Of a stretch of DNA of 64,000 nucleotides, positions 31,753 to 40,307 are shown one piece after another. Position 1 is the stretch's first letter. Each line of letters opens with the position of its first letter. The notes under the pieces were generated by a model. It made no database searches, had not been told where the DNA came from, and saw only the letters and a program-made list of their open reading frames with translations. The DNA comes from an uncultured Lachnospiraceae bacterium (lineage in GTDB: Bacteria > Bacillota > Clostridia > Lachnospirales > Lachnospiraceae), in contig URSA01000008.1 of assembly GCA_900550475.1 (NCBI GenBank), positions 62,001 to 126,000 of the forward strand, read 5' to 3'. A program made the translations under genes and the position numbers.

Positions 31753-31799
31753 GAGGTCACTGATATGTCGAGGGGGGACATTACAGTGACCTTCTTTTA
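31753..31799 (+). terminator. Intrinsic terminator after the XRE gene
   Basis: GAGGTCACTG pairs with CAGTGACCTTC, with an inner ATGTC/GACAT stem, followed by TTTTAT. It ends shortly before the sigma factor gene. Confidence 0.8.
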
Positions 31800-31825
31800 T
31801 GAGAGGTAGTGTGGGGCAGGTTCAG

Positions 31826-32326
31826 ATGAGTAGCACAAAAGACAGTTTTCAAAAATTTTACAAGCAGACGTACAATCGCCTTTACCGTTACTTAAGGAGG
31901 ATGGAAGGAGTAGGTGAGTCGGCGGAGGACATCGCGCAGGACACTTTCTGTCTGGCATATAAGCAATGGGACAAACTGAAACAGTATGAAAATCCTATGG
32001 GTTGGCTGTATAAAACATCCAACTATGTACTGTGGAATCAGACCAGACGGAAGGAAAACCAGAATATTTCCTATGAGCAAATGACGGAGCAGGAGACGCC
32101 GGGTTACACGGATGAGGACTTCGGAAACAAGGAGTGGCGTGTGACAGCGCAAAAGATTTTGGGAGAAGAGGACTGGAATCTTCTTGTGCAGTACATACAG
32201 GAATATTCCGTCGCCGAGATTGCAAGGAAGTTTGGAATGACGGAGGAGTATGTGAGAGTGCGGATCAGCAGAATACGCAAGCTGTTACGGATGGAGATTG
32301 ACGGCAAAGGATCGGATAAAAAATGA
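31826..32326 (+). CDS. ECF-type RNA polymerase sigma factor
   Basis: This 166-residue protein has region 2 (FYKQTYNRLYRYLRRMEG, DIAQDTFCLAYKQWDK) and region 4 (EEDWNLLVQYIQEYSVAEIARKFGMTEEYVRVRISRIRKLL). ATG 31826 follows GGGGCAGG, a modest ribosome site; ATG 31799 is possible but overlaps the terminator tail. The ATGA overlap with the next gene, a membrane protein, is the usual sigma/anti-sigma arrangement. Confidence 0.9.
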   Translation: MSSTKDSFQKFYKQTYNRLYRYLRRMEGVGESAEDIAQDTFCLAYKQWDKLKQYENPMGWLYKTSNYVLWNQTRRKENQNISYEQMTEQETPGYTDEDFGNKEWRVTAQKILGEEDWNLLVQYIQEYSVAEIARKFGMTEEYVRVRISRIRKLLRMEIDGKGSDKK

Positions 32327-33198
32327 GCGAGAGAGACACGGAAAACAAACAGGGAATTATGGATGAAAAAGAGCTGCTCAGAGAGGAACTGAAGCAGCGT
32401 CTTAAATGGTATCAGGAGAGACAGACGGAGAAGGAAATCGACGAGCAGGAGATCGAAATGATTTTGAATCTTCTGGAAATCATGGATCCGCTGCCTGAGA
32501 CCGAGGACGAAGAAGAAACGGAGAGAGCTGAGAAGGCGTATGCCCGGTTTGAACAGAATTATCTGCCAAAGGAAAGAAAGCGCGGCATCCTGCGGCGTAA
32601 TAAGGTTCTGCGCTGTGCGGTACTGACTGCGGCAGCAGTCCTGATCCTGTTTGCCGTTCTCAACATTGGCACCTATGCCTCCGCAGGCGTGGATTTCTTC
32701 ACGTTCCTGTGGCAGGGCGGAGGCGGCAGGAGCTTTGTTGCAGTAGGAGAAGATGTGGAGGGGATGGCTGTTGAGGATGAAGGCATGTCGTATGATTCCA
32801 ATGATGTAGCGGAGTTTTCTTCATGGGACGATCTTTCGGAGGAGGTGCGCGGGCAGATATTGATTCCCACCGAGGTGCCGGAAGATATGAAGCTGACGAG
32901 GCTAAGAATCCTCGGTGGAAAATATATGTCGACTGCCAATGCGGTATATGAAAACGAAGATGGGAAGAGAAAAATACAGATATGGATCGAAAAATTCAGC
33001 GTGCGCCCAACATGGCAGCAGGTTGTAAATGCGGATGCTACGTTTATAGAGGATATATCTGTTGACGGACGGGATTGTAAAGTATATACCTATGAGGATG
33101 AAATCATTATATATTTCTATGATGAGGGTGCTTTATACACGTTATTTGGGAGCTGCTCAGCAGAGGAAATCGAAAGTGTAATTTCCGGCATGGAATAA
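32323..33198 (+). CDS. Probable membrane anti-sigma factor, DUF4367-like
   Basis: This 291-residue protein has a charged cytoplasmic N-terminal domain (about 1-92), one membrane segment (VLRCAVLTAAAVLILFAVLNI, about 93-113), a Gly/acidic linker and an extracytoplasmic C-terminal domain (about 175-291) ending CSAEEIESVISGME, as in DUF4367 proteins. It overlaps the sigma gene by 4 bases. It should hold the sigma factor at the membrane until a signal arrives; RseP at 18-19 kb could cut it (inference). A zinc anti-sigma motif is not visible. Confidence 0.82.
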   Translation: MSERDTENKQGIMDEKELLREELKQRLKWYQERQTEKEIDEQEIEMILNLLEIMDPLPETEDEEETERAEKAYARFEQNYLPKERKRGILRRNKVLRCAVLTAAAVLILFAVLNIGTYASAGVDFFTFLWQGGGGRSFVAVGEDVEGMAVEDEGMSYDSNDVAEFSSWDDLSEEVRGQILIPTEVPEDMKLTRLRILGGKYMSTANAVYENEDGKRKIQIWIEKFSVRPTWQQVVNADATFIEDISVDGRDCKVYTYEDEIIIYFYDEGALYTLFGSCSAEEIESVISGME

Positions 33199-33230
33199 AA
33201 AATAATTTTTTTTAAATTTTTTGTTACGTT

Positions 33231-33258
33231 TTGCCACTCTGAACACATTAACTATATA
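33231..33258 (+). promoter_or_regulatory. Promoter of the secreted-protein gene
   Basis: TTGCCA (33231-33236), a 16-base spacer and TATATA (33253-33258) in an AT-rich gap. TTGTTAC at 33221-33227 could instead be part of an ECF-type -35; which sigma factor uses it is open. Confidence 0.45.
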
Positions 33259-33327
33259 GAGGGAAATAAATCGGGAAGGAGGAGACAGAAAATACTCCCT
33301 CAAAATTATACCGAAAGGAAGGGATTT

Positions 33328-33861
33328 ATGAAGAACCTAAGAAAAGTTTTGTGTTTGGCGCTGGCAGGTATTATGGCGATAGGATTAAACCCTGTGCATA
33401 TCGTGGCAGCAGAAGAGGCAAAAGTAACAGCGATGAACTGGACAAACCAGGAGGAGATGACTCTTGATCTTGCAGATGAGGATGTATACGGCGGTTTGTA
33501 TGATCTGGATCCTGAAAGCATGGCAAGAACCGTCATGCTGACAAACTGTGCGATTCGTATGACATATGAAACATCCAGTCTTTACATGGAGTTTGTCACA
33601 GGGTGCAATTATGAGGCATCCGAGATAGGAGTCAAGGACATCGAAGTGCAGAAGAAAAAGGGTATCTTCTGGGAGTCGTGGGAGACGATTGCAACGTCTT
33701 CCGGAGGAAGCTCGATACGGTCATACGATCATATTGGCAACTGCACCTGCACTACCGTAGTCAAAGGCGAAACATACCGGGTTAAATGCACCCACTACGC
33801 ATATGTGGGCGGCGTGTATTACTCATTGGAGAATGTCACAGATGGTCATAAATTCAATTAG
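33328..33861 (+). CDS. Small secreted protein of unknown function
   Basis: This 177-residue protein has a clear signal peptide (KNLRKVLCLALAGIMAIGL..VHIVAAEE, cleavage near residue 28), then a beta-rich domain with GGLYDLDPESMART and a C-terminal pair of cysteines in HIGNCTCTTVVKGE and VKCTHYAY. GAAAGGAAGGG precedes ATG 33328. It lies downstream of the sigma/anti-sigma pair and could belong to its regulon. No known activity is recognised; similar small secreted proteins are common in Lachnospiraceae. Confidence 0.75.
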   Translation: MKNLRKVLCLALAGIMAIGLNPVHIVAAEEAKVTAMNWTNQEEMTLDLADEDVYGGLYDLDPESMARTVMLTNCAIRMTYETSSLYMEFVTGCNYEASEIGVKDIEVQKKKGIFWESWETIATSSGGSSIRSYDHIGNCTCTTVVKGETYRVKCTHYAYVGGVYYSLENVTDGHKFN

Positions 33862-33868
33862 GGACGAA

Positions 33869-34120
33869 ATGGAACACGGAGAATGCAGAATCGTCCGCGC
33901 AAAGTCCATTATGGACGGGATTGCCAGCGCAGGTTATGATGCGCTTTGTGCAATACTGGAGCTGGAGTTTGCGCATGACGGTCAGGTATGGCGGTTTTAT
34001 GATGTGCCGGAGCATGTGTGGTATGAGTGGAGGAGATCGGAGAAAACAAGCGTCTATTTTCATACTTACATTTCGGGAAGATATGTATCAAGACAGATCC
34101 GCGCCGGGAGTCGGCAGTAG
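33869..34120 (+). CDS. KTSC-domain protein
   Basis: This encodes about 83 residues with the KTSC pattern IASAGYDALCAILELEF, then VWRFYDVPEHVWYEW and a C-terminal ISGRYVSRQI. The domain is small and of unclear function, sometimes joined to lysyl-tRNA synthetase-like or RNA-related proteins. The start is ATG 33869, 8 bases after the previous stop with AGGGACG before it; ATG 33842 inside the previous gene is an alternative. Confidence 0.75.
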   Translation: MEHGECRIVRAKSIMDGIASAGYDALCAILELEFAHDGQVWRFYDVPEHVWYEWRRSEKTSVYFHTYISGRYVSRQIRAGSRQ

Positions 34121-34150
34121 GAATTCAGCAACAAAATAAAAACGTGAAGG

Positions 34151-34187
34151 GAAGCTGCGTTACCCGGAAAGGGTACACAGCTTCTTT
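34151..34187 (+). terminator. Intrinsic terminator
   Basis: GAAGCTGcGTTACCC pairs with GGGTACACAGCTTC across a GGAAA loop, with one small internal mismatch, followed by TTTTT. Confidence 0.85.
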
Positions 34188-34233
34188 TTGGCTGTGGGTT
34201 GTAGATTGGCTACGGATTGAACTGTAATGTTTG

Positions 34234-34262
34234 TTGCGGAAGAGGGGAAAATTTGATATAAT
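34234..34262 (+). promoter_or_regulatory. Promoter of the diguanylate cyclase gene
   Basis: TTGCGG (34234-34239), a 17-base spacer and TATAAT (34257-34262), leaving an about 77-base leader before ATG 34346. Confidence 0.7.
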
Positions 34263-34345
34263 ATGTCAAGCAGACGGAAATAGGGAGCCGGATGCGGTTT
34301 CCCATGTGGAACGTGGGAGACAGGGAGATATAAGGGGACAGGACA

Positions 34346-35557
34346 ATGACAAAAAAGATAAATTCAAGGCTGCGGGGGCGCCCCTTGGGGAGCGTTGCCG
34401 CCGGGAAAGAGACCGGAAACGGAGGACAGGGACTGGGCGCTGCCTCCTGGAGAGAAGCCGGGAGCAGTACGGCAGGACAGTGGGAAACCGGAATAGCACA
34501 GAAACGTGTAGGCAGGATATTGCGGATGCATGCCGCCATCATGTGTGTGTATTTTCTGGTGCTTCTGATTACAGTTGCGGCCACGCGGAATGTGGCGGTG
34601 CTGTTTATGAGCGTTCCGTACTTCGTGGCGTATGTGCTGTTCTTTTACAGGAGCAGCAGTTGGAGCGTCCGTTTTCGCATAGGGTTGAATTTCGGGCTGA
34701 CCGTGGTGTTTGTGATCGCATTTGTGGTGGTGTTCGGATGGGACTGTGGTGTGCAGCATTTTATTTTCGTCATGGTTGCACTGGTGGTCGTGATAGGAAA
34801 CGACTCCATCAAAAAGAAGGCGGGGCAGGTAGCGGTTCTTTTCGCGTTGCGGATGCTTTTGTACGGCTATACGCTGGTAGAGCTGCCGTTGTACCGGATC
34901 TCCGAGCTGCAAAGCATCTGTTTTCAGGTGATCAATTCTTGTGCAATTTTTACCGCTTTGTTCTCCTGCCTGATGCTGGAGAAACGGGATGTCTGGATGA
35001 TGGAGCGGACTGTGGAGGAGAGCGACAGGAGACTGCAGCGGTACAGTGACGAGGATCCGCTGACGGGGCTTATGAACCGCAGAAGCATGATGGCGTATCT
35101 GGAGCTTCTGACGGGAGAAGGAAACACGGAATCCCCAAATGGTAATGCAGACCGGGTGAAGCCCGCCAGACTGAGCGTAGCCGTGGGAGATGTGGATCTT
35201 TTTTCAAAGGTCAACGACCATTTCGGACATGATTGCGGCGACATTGTGCTGAAGCTTCTGGCATACCAGTTTATACAGTTCATGGAAGGAAAAGGAAAGG
35301 TGGCGCGCTGGGGCGGCGAGGAGTTTTTGTTTGTCTTTGACAATGCCTGCGGCGAGGATGCCTACTATTATCTGACAAAGCTGCAGCAGCAGATCCGCAC
35401 GAAGGATTTTGCGTGGAAGGATGAAGTGATCAATCTGACAATGACATACGGATTGATGGAATACAGTGAAGAGAAAGGAATAGATTATTGTATCGTGGAG
35501 GCCGGAAAGAAAATGGAAATGGGTAAGGAATCCGGAAGAAATACAATCATCTATTAG
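34346..35557 (+). CDS. Membrane diguanylate cyclase (GGDEF)
   Basis: The protein has 403 residues: a polar N-terminus, about six membrane segments (55-215) and a C-terminal GGDEF domain (about 230-400) with DPLTGLMNRRSMM, VGDVDLFSKVNDHFGHDCGD and the active-site motif RWGGEEFLFVFD (GGEEF, an active form). It should make cyclic di-GMP in response to a membrane or extracellular cue. No RxxD inhibitory site stands out. Start ATG 34346 has only a weak site (GGGGACAGG). Confidence 0.92.
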   Translation: MTKKINSRLRGRPLGSVAAGKETGNGGQGLGAASWREAGSSTAGQWETGIAQKRVGRILRMHAAIMCVYFLVLLITVAATRNVAVLFMSVPYFVAYVLFFYRSSSWSVRFRIGLNFGLTVVFVIAFVVVFGWDCGVQHFIFVMVALVVVIGNDSIKKKAGQVAVLFALRMLLYGYTLVELPLYRISELQSICFQVINSCAIFTALFSCLMLEKRDVWMMERTVEESDRRLQRYSDEDPLTGLMNRRSMMAYLELLTGEGNTESPNGNADRVKPARLSVAVGDVDLFSKVNDHFGHDCGDIVLKLLAYQFIQFMEGKGKVARWGGEEFLFVFDNACGEDAYYYLTKLQQQIRTKDFAWKDEVINLTMTYGLMEYSEEKGIDYCIVEAGKKMEMGKESGRNTIIY

Positions 35558-35568
35558 AGGGAGGAACT

Positions 35569-36558
35569 ATGATTTTTAAGTGCAGAAATTGCGGTGGAAA
35601 TGTGGTTTACAGCCCGGAGCGGCATAAGATGTACTGTCCGTTCTGCGAGGGAGAGGATTGCGAGGAGAAGAACAGTGATGTGCAGACTACCGTGGTCTGC
35701 TCCAACTGTGGCGGTGAGCTGCAGATCGGGGAGTTTACCTCCGCGTCACAGTGTCCGTACTGCGACAATTATCTTATTTTTGACGAGCGTGTGACGGGAG
35801 CCTATGCGCCCCAGAAGATCCTTCCTTTTGTATTTGGAAAGGAAAGCACCAAGAAGCTGATGCGGGATAAATTCAAATCCTGCGTGTTTGCTCCGGCAGG
35901 CTTTTTGTCCGAGGTGAAGTTAAACAGCATGACGGGTATGTATGTGCCGTTCTGGCTTTATGATTATCATGCCCACGGACACTACGACGGCGAGGGAAAG
36001 AAGATCAGAACATGGTGCAGCGGAGACCGGGAGTATACGGAAACCAGCGTCTATCACATCGTGAGGGACATGGAGGCTGATTTTGACAAAATGCCGGTGG
36101 ACGCTTCGGACGCGATGCCGGACACCATCATGGATCTGATGGAGCCGTACAACTATCAGGCATTGGAGAATTTTCAGGAGAAGTATATGTCCGGATTTTT
36201 CTCGGAGCGCTACAATGAGGATGCACTTGCCTGTGAGCCGCGCGCGGTGGAAAAGGCAAAGAAGGATGCGGAGAGCATGCTGAAGCAGAGCATCAGCGGC
36301 TATTCTGGAATGACAAGCGCAATGAACAATCAGGTTTCCTTATCCAGAACGGATACGAATTATGCGCTGTTCCCGGTGTGGATTTACAATTACAAGTTCA
36401 AAAACGAGGACTATCGCTTCCATATCAACGGACAAACCGGAAAGATAATCGGCAAGGTTCCCATTTCCAAGGGGAAGGTGTGGGCGTACGGTGCCACCGT
36501 GTTCGGCAGTTGTTTTGCAATCTTTATGCTGTTAAGGCAACTGTTGATGATGCTTTAG
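35569..36558 (+). CDS. Double zinc-ribbon membrane protein of unknown function
   Basis: This 329-residue protein carries two N-terminal TFIIB-like zinc ribbons (CRNCGGNVVYSPERHKMYCPFC, 5-26 by split motif CRNC..CPFC; and CSNCGGELQI..CPYC, 44-66). A conserved middle domain has KILPFVFGKE and MYVPFWLYDYHAHG, followed by ALFPVWIYNYKF and a C-terminal membrane helix (about 305-325). Such proteins are common in Firmicutes next to TPM-domain proteins, as here, and have no known activity. It lies 11 bases after the cyclase. Confidence 0.82.
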   Translation: MIFKCRNCGGNVVYSPERHKMYCPFCEGEDCEEKNSDVQTTVVCSNCGGELQIGEFTSASQCPYCDNYLIFDERVTGAYAPQKILPFVFGKESTKKLMRDKFKSCVFAPAGFLSEVKLNSMTGMYVPFWLYDYHAHGHYDGEGKKIRTWCSGDREYTETSVYHIVRDMEADFDKMPVDASDAMPDTIMDLMEPYNYQALENFQEKYMSGFFSERYNEDALACEPRAVEKAKKDAESMLKQSISGYSGMTSAMNNQVSLSRTDTNYALFPVWIYNYKFKNEDYRFHINGQTGKIIGKVPISKGKVWAYGATVFGSCFAIFMLLRQLLMML

Positions 36559-36573
36559 GGAGGATAGACTGAG

Positions 36574-37446
36574 ATGAAACAATACTTTTCTTATTTTAAA
36601 ATATTATTTATCATTGTCGGTGTGCTTGCAGTGATCACGGGAGTGGTGGCGCTGACGCATAAGGGTGATGAGTATGTCAGACAGAATTTTGAAGCGCCTA
36701 CACAGCGCGTGTACGATTACGCGGATAAGCTTACGGATGAAGAGGAAGAGAAGCTGGAGGCGCTGATCGCCAAGCGGGAAAATGAGATTGGCTGTGATCT
36801 GGTGATTGTCACCATCAATGAGTCCGTGCTGGAGAAGTACGGCAGAACGGAAAATACCGACAGCAACTGGGAATTTTGCATGACCAGCTATGCGGATGAT
36901 TTCTACGATCAGAATAATTTCGGTTACGACAAGGTACATGGCGACGGCGCGCTGCTTTTGTATAACTGGTATGACGACGGCGCATACGGCAGCGAGATGG
37001 GAACGCATTTCTCCACCTGTGGCAGGGTATATACACATTATACGACAGAGATGGTGGACACCGTTCTGGATGATGTTTACGACAATGTGCATTCGGATGC
37101 GTACTATGCATACAAGCTGTTTGTGGAAGATGTGGCAACGGAGATGAACGGCCATGTGAAGCTTCCCGTATTTCCTCTCATTATTGTGGCGCTGATTATT
37201 GCAGGCATCTTTGTGGTGACTCATCTGAAATCCAAGGAAGGGGAAAAGACCACAGTTTCCTCCACCTATGTGGAAAACGGCAGTGTGAAGTTCAATGTCA
37301 AGAGAGATGAGCTTGTGAATAAATATGTGACCAGCCGTGCGATTCCAAAGAGCAGCAGCAGCGGCGGCAGCTCCGGCTCCGGCGGAGCAGGCGGACACAC
37401 CAGCAGCGGCGGTGTCAGCCACGGCGGCGGAAGCAGACGGGGTTAG
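36574..37446 (+). CDS. TPM-domain (YgcG-like) membrane protein
   Basis: The protein has 290 residues: an N-terminal membrane segment (about 7-27), a TPM domain outside the cell (about 45-185; VYDYADKLTDEEEEKLEALI, IGCDLVIVTINE), a second membrane helix (FPLIIVALIIAGIFVVTHL, about 200-220) and a Gly/Ser/His-rich tail ending GGVSHGGGSRRG. TPM domains are linked to repair or handling of membrane or photosystem proteins; in Gram-positives the role is unknown. It ends the cyclase/zinc-ribbon/TPM unit. Confidence 0.85.
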   Translation: MKQYFSYFKILFIIVGVLAVITGVVALTHKGDEYVRQNFEAPTQRVYDYADKLTDEEEEKLEALIAKRENEIGCDLVIVTINESVLEKYGRTENTDSNWEFCMTSYADDFYDQNNFGYDKVHGDGALLLYNWYDDGAYGSEMGTHFSTCGRVYTHYTTEMVDTVLDDVYDNVHSDAYYAYKLFVEDVATEMNGHVKLPVFPLIIVALIIAGIFVVTHLKSKEGEKTTVSSTYVENGSVKFNVKRDELVNKYVTSRAIPKSSSSGGSSGSGGAGGHTSSGGVSHGGGSRRG

Positions 37447-37458
37447 TTCCATAAAAGT

Positions 37459-37491
37459 GAAAAAAGAATCCTGCTTGCGGGATTCTTTTTT
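37459..37491. terminator. Bidirectional intrinsic terminator
   Basis: AAAAAAGAATCC-TGCTTGC-GGGATTCTTTTTT forms a perfect stem with A and T runs at both ends. Confidence 0.9.
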
Positions 37492-37513
37492 CGTCACGAT
37501 ATAAAAACGGTAT

Positions 37514-37549
37514 AAAAAAAGCACCCACATGACGGTATGGGTGCTTTTT
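37514..37549 (-). terminator. Intrinsic terminator of rpsT
   Basis: Read on the minus strand, AAAAAGCACCCAT pairs with ATGTGGGTGCTTTTTTT, followed by a T-run, 17 bases after the rpsT stop. Confidence 0.88.
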
Positions 37550-37565
37550 ATTATCTTATTAACAG

Positions 37566-37829
37566 TTATGCCATCTTGTTCACGGCAACAGCTAAACGGG
37601 ATACTTTTCTGGAAGCATTGTTTTTGTGATATACTCCCTTGGAAGCAGCCATATCAATCTCGCTGGTTGCAGCGACTAAAGCAGCCTGAGCAGCAGCCTT
37701 GTCACCGGACTCGATTGCAGCGGTTACCTTCTTGATTGCTGTCTTAACGCCGGACTTGATAGCTTTGTTTCTATCAGTTCTGGTTTGTGCTACTAAGATT
37801 CTTTTCTTTGCAGATTTGATGTTAGCCAA
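37566..37829 (-). CDS. rpsT: 30S ribosomal protein S20
   Basis: This 87-residue basic, helical protein has MANIKSAKKRILVAQTRTDR at the N-terminus and KGVYHKNNASRKVSRLA near the C-terminus, both typical of S20, which binds 16S rRNA. Its length is normal. It has its own promoter and terminator and is divergent from gpr, a conserved arrangement in clostridia. Confidence 0.98.
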   Translation of the reverse strand: MANIKSAKKRILVAQTRTDRNKAIKSGVKTAIKKVTAAIESGDKAAAQAALVAATSEIDMAASKGVYHKNNASRKVSRLAVAVNKMA

Positions 37830-37919
37830 GATCTACACCTCCCATTTTCTAATTGTGTTTTTTAAGAAAATGTTCCATTAAAGCCAGACACGGACGACCA
37901 ATGTAAACATACGCATATT

Positions 37920-37948
37920 ATTCTAGTAGAAGCATAAGGAAATGTCAA
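37920..37948 (-). promoter_or_regulatory. Sigma-A promoter of rpsT
   Basis: On the minus strand a perfect TTGACA (37943-37948) and TAGAAT (37920-37925) are 17 bases apart. The leader to the ATG is about 85 bases. Confidence 0.85.
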
Positions 37949-37999
37949 TACATATTTCTCTTTTTTTTGTAAAAAATACAAGAAAAAGGAGAAGGAAAA

Positions 38000-38914
38000 A
38001 TGAGTTGTTTTCAGGTGAGAACAGATCTGGCGCTGGAGGCCAGAGAGAGTATTTCGGAGGCAGACGGATCCCTGCACGGCGTCAAGGTGGAGGAAAATTA
38101 TGACGAGGAGACGGACATCCGTGTGACAAGGGTGGAGATCACCACAAAGAACGGCGCGCGGGCGATGGGAAAACCCATGGGAACCTACGTGACGATCGAG
38201 GCCGCGGGGATGTTAGAGCCGGATGAAGGATTTCACAGGGAAGTGTCGGACGTCCTTGCCGGGCAGCTCACCAAGATCATACCCGGGGCGGGGCAGGAGC
38301 AGGAAATTCTTGTGGTAGGTCTGGGAAACCGCGATGTGACCGCCGATGCGCTGGGGCCGCATGTGGTGGATAATCTGTGCATCACCCGCCATATTGTGAG
38401 GGAGTACGGCAAGGCGGCATATAACAGGGATCGGATGAATCAGGTCAGCAGCATGGAGCCGGGCGTTATGGGAAAGACGGGAATGGAGGCTGCGGAGATC
38501 ATCAAGGGCGTGGTGGAACAGACCGGCCCGGATGTGATCGTCGCCATAGATGCGCTGGCAGCCCGGACGACAAAGAGACTGAACCGAACCATCCAGATTA
38601 CGGACACGGGAATCCATCCAGGCTCCGGTGTGGGAAACCACAGGAACGCGCTCACGAAGGAGAGCATGGGGATTCCGGTGATTGCCATAGGCGTTCCCAC
38701 GGTGGTGGATGCGGCCACCATTGTAATGGATGCATTTGAAAAACTGCTGGACGGAACAGGGGAGGCGGACAAGCGGGAATATCTGGAGGAATGCCGGAAT
38801 GCGCTTGCAGAGCTGCACAACATGTATGTTGCCAGCAAGGATATCGACGCGGTGATCAAGAGGGTCAGCTACACGGTGTCGGAGGGCATCAACATGGCGC
38901 TTTCCTTAGAGTGA
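38000..38914 (+). CDS. gpr: GPR endopeptidase (spore germination protease)
   Basis: This 304-residue protein starts like other GPR zymogens with VRTDLALEARES and has LVVGLGNRDVTADALGPHVV, DALAARTTKRLNRTIQITDTG and PGSGVGNHRNALTKE. GPR degrades small acid-soluble proteins when spores germinate, releasing amino acids and DNA. AAAGGAGAAGG precedes ATG 38000. It is upstream of spoIIP as in Bacillus, firm evidence that this organism forms spores. In Bacillus it is made in the forespore; no perfect sigma-G promoter is visible here. Confidence 0.97.
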   Translation: MSCFQVRTDLALEARESISEADGSLHGVKVEENYDEETDIRVTRVEITTKNGARAMGKPMGTYVTIEAAGMLEPDEGFHREVSDVLAGQLTKIIPGAGQEQEILVVGLGNRDVTADALGPHVVDNLCITRHIVREYGKAAYNRDRMNQVSSMEPGVMGKTGMEAAEIIKGVVEQTGPDVIVAIDALAARTTKRLNRTIQITDTGIHPGSGVGNHRNALTKESMGIPVIAIGVPTVVDAATIVMDAFEKLLDGTGEADKREYLEECRNALAELHNMYVASKDIDAVIKRVSYTVSEGINMALSLE

Positions 38915-38927
38915 GCGCCCGGCAGGC

Positions 38928-38953
38928 ATGATTTTCCGGTTGCAGCATATAAT
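38928..38953 (+). promoter_or_regulatory. Possible sigma-E-type promoter of spoIIP
   Basis: CATATAAT (38946-38953) fits the sigma-E -10 consensus CATACAnT, and ATGATTT (38928-38934) is a loose match to its -35. Bacillus spoIIP is sigma-E controlled, so the position makes sense. Confidence 0.45.
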
Positions 38954-39006
38954 GGGGTAGAGTAGCTGCACGGGACGGAAAAGCTATGAGAAAGCTGGGA
39001 TGAGAA

Positions 39007-40299
39007 TTGAGAAATTTCAGGGGATTTGGGGATGTTGGCAGACGTCTTGCCGCCTCCTTTGTTCTGCTTATGGCGATGTTGCTTCTGCTGGACGGAAAAG
39101 CCTGTCAGGGCTTTTTCCTGCCGCTCCTTTCCTACGCTTCCGAGGAAGAGAAGGGCATTGCGGGAAGGCTGTGCGAGAGCCTTTCGGGGCTGGCTGTGGG
39201 ACTGCAGATGCCGTATTATGAAAGCAGCTCGGGAGAGGATTCGCCGGAGACGGAAACACTGTGGGCACAGGGAACCGGGACAGGGGAACAGGCGGCAGAG
39301 GCAGGCACGGAATGGGCTGACGGAAAAGCGGAAATACAGGAAACGAAGAACGGTGGCGGGGCGCTGCCGGCGGAAACGGAGGCGGGTGAAGAAATTCTGT
39401 CTGCCGGTGAGGGCAGCGTGGTTTCAGCGTCGGGCGAATTGCCGGAGGAGGCAAAGGTGTGGGAGGCGCTGACCATGGAGGAGCTTCTAAGGAAGGAAAA
39501 CGGGATTTACGGCGGCTTTGCCAGAACACAGAAGAGCGCCACGTATGACTGGAGCGCCATGACGGATTACGAGACGCTGCTCTCCACATTTTATGCCATA
39601 GACAGCAACGCACTTGCGGGGAGCGATCTTTTGAATCTACAGGAGCTGAAAGGGTATGATCTGACCGTCAGCAAGACGGACGCTGCGCCGCAGATCCTGA
39701 TCTATCACACACATTCCAGAGAGACCTTCGCGGACTCCGTGCAGGGCGATCCGGAGCAGTCCATCGTGGGCGTGGGCTCCTTTCTTACAAAGCTTCTGGA
39801 GGAGGAATACGGCTACAGTGTGCTGCACCATACGGCCGAATACGACACGGTCAGGGACGAGGCGTACGCAAAATCCCTGCCTGCCATTGAACAGCTTTTA
39901 CAGGAAAATCCATCCATTCAGGTTGTGATTGATCTGCACCGGGATTCCGGTAATCCGGGCAGGGAAATGACTGTGGACATCGACGGAAGAAAAACGGCGA
40001 GATTCATGTTTTTCAACGGGATATCCAGAAGCAGAAGAACGGGAGACATCGCCTATCTGGCGAATCCGAATCTGAAAGAAAATCTGGCTTTTTCCTTTCA
40101 GATGCAGGCGGCGGCAGGGGAGTATTACCCGGGCCTTACCAGAAAGATATACATAAAGCAGTATCGGTATAATATGCATCTGAGGGGAAAAACCTTGTTG
40201 ATCGAACTGGGAGATGAGAACAACACGCTGGAGGAAGCAAAAAACGCATGCTACCCCATCGCGCATCTGCTTGACCTTGTACTCAGCGGGCAGAATTGA
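39007..40299 (+). CDS. spoIIP: Stage II sporulation protein P
   Basis: This 430-residue protein has an N-terminal membrane/signal segment (about 12-45), a Glu/Gly-rich linker (about 75-155) and a catalytic domain (about 180-430) with ILIYHTHSRETF, VVIDLHRDSG and ELGDENNTLEEAKN. SpoIIP is an amidase and endopeptidase that thins septal peptidoglycan with SpoIID and SpoIIM during engulfment. The start appears to be TTG 39007, since a stop precedes it in frame; ATG 39070 would cut into the membrane segment. Confidence 0.94.
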   Translation: MRNFRGFGDVGRRLAASFVLLMAMLLLLDGKACQGFFLPLLSYASEEEKGIAGRLCESLSGLAVGLQMPYYESSSGEDSPETETLWAQGTGTGEQAAEAGTEWADGKAEIQETKNGGGALPAETEAGEEILSAGEGSVVSASGELPEEAKVWEALTMEELLRKENGIYGGFARTQKSATYDWSAMTDYETLLSTFYAIDSNALAGSDLLNLQELKGYDLTVSKTDAAPQILIYHTHSRETFADSVQGDPEQSIVGVGSFLTKLLEEEYGYSVLHHTAEYDTVRDEAYAKSLPAIEQLLQENPSIQVVIDLHRDSGNPGREMTVDIDGRKTARFMFFNGISRSRRTGDIAYLANPNLKENLAFSFQMQAAAGEYYPGLTRKIYIKQYRYNMHLRGKTLLIELGDENNTLEEAKNACYPIAHLLDLVLSGQN

Positions 40300-40307
40300 T
40301 CTGCCTG

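Noticed and set aside
37913..37920. Sigma-G -10 (CATATTA) for gpr
   Set aside because: The hexamer fits, but no GnATr-type -35 is at the right distance and the bases overlap the rpsT promoter; the match may be chance.
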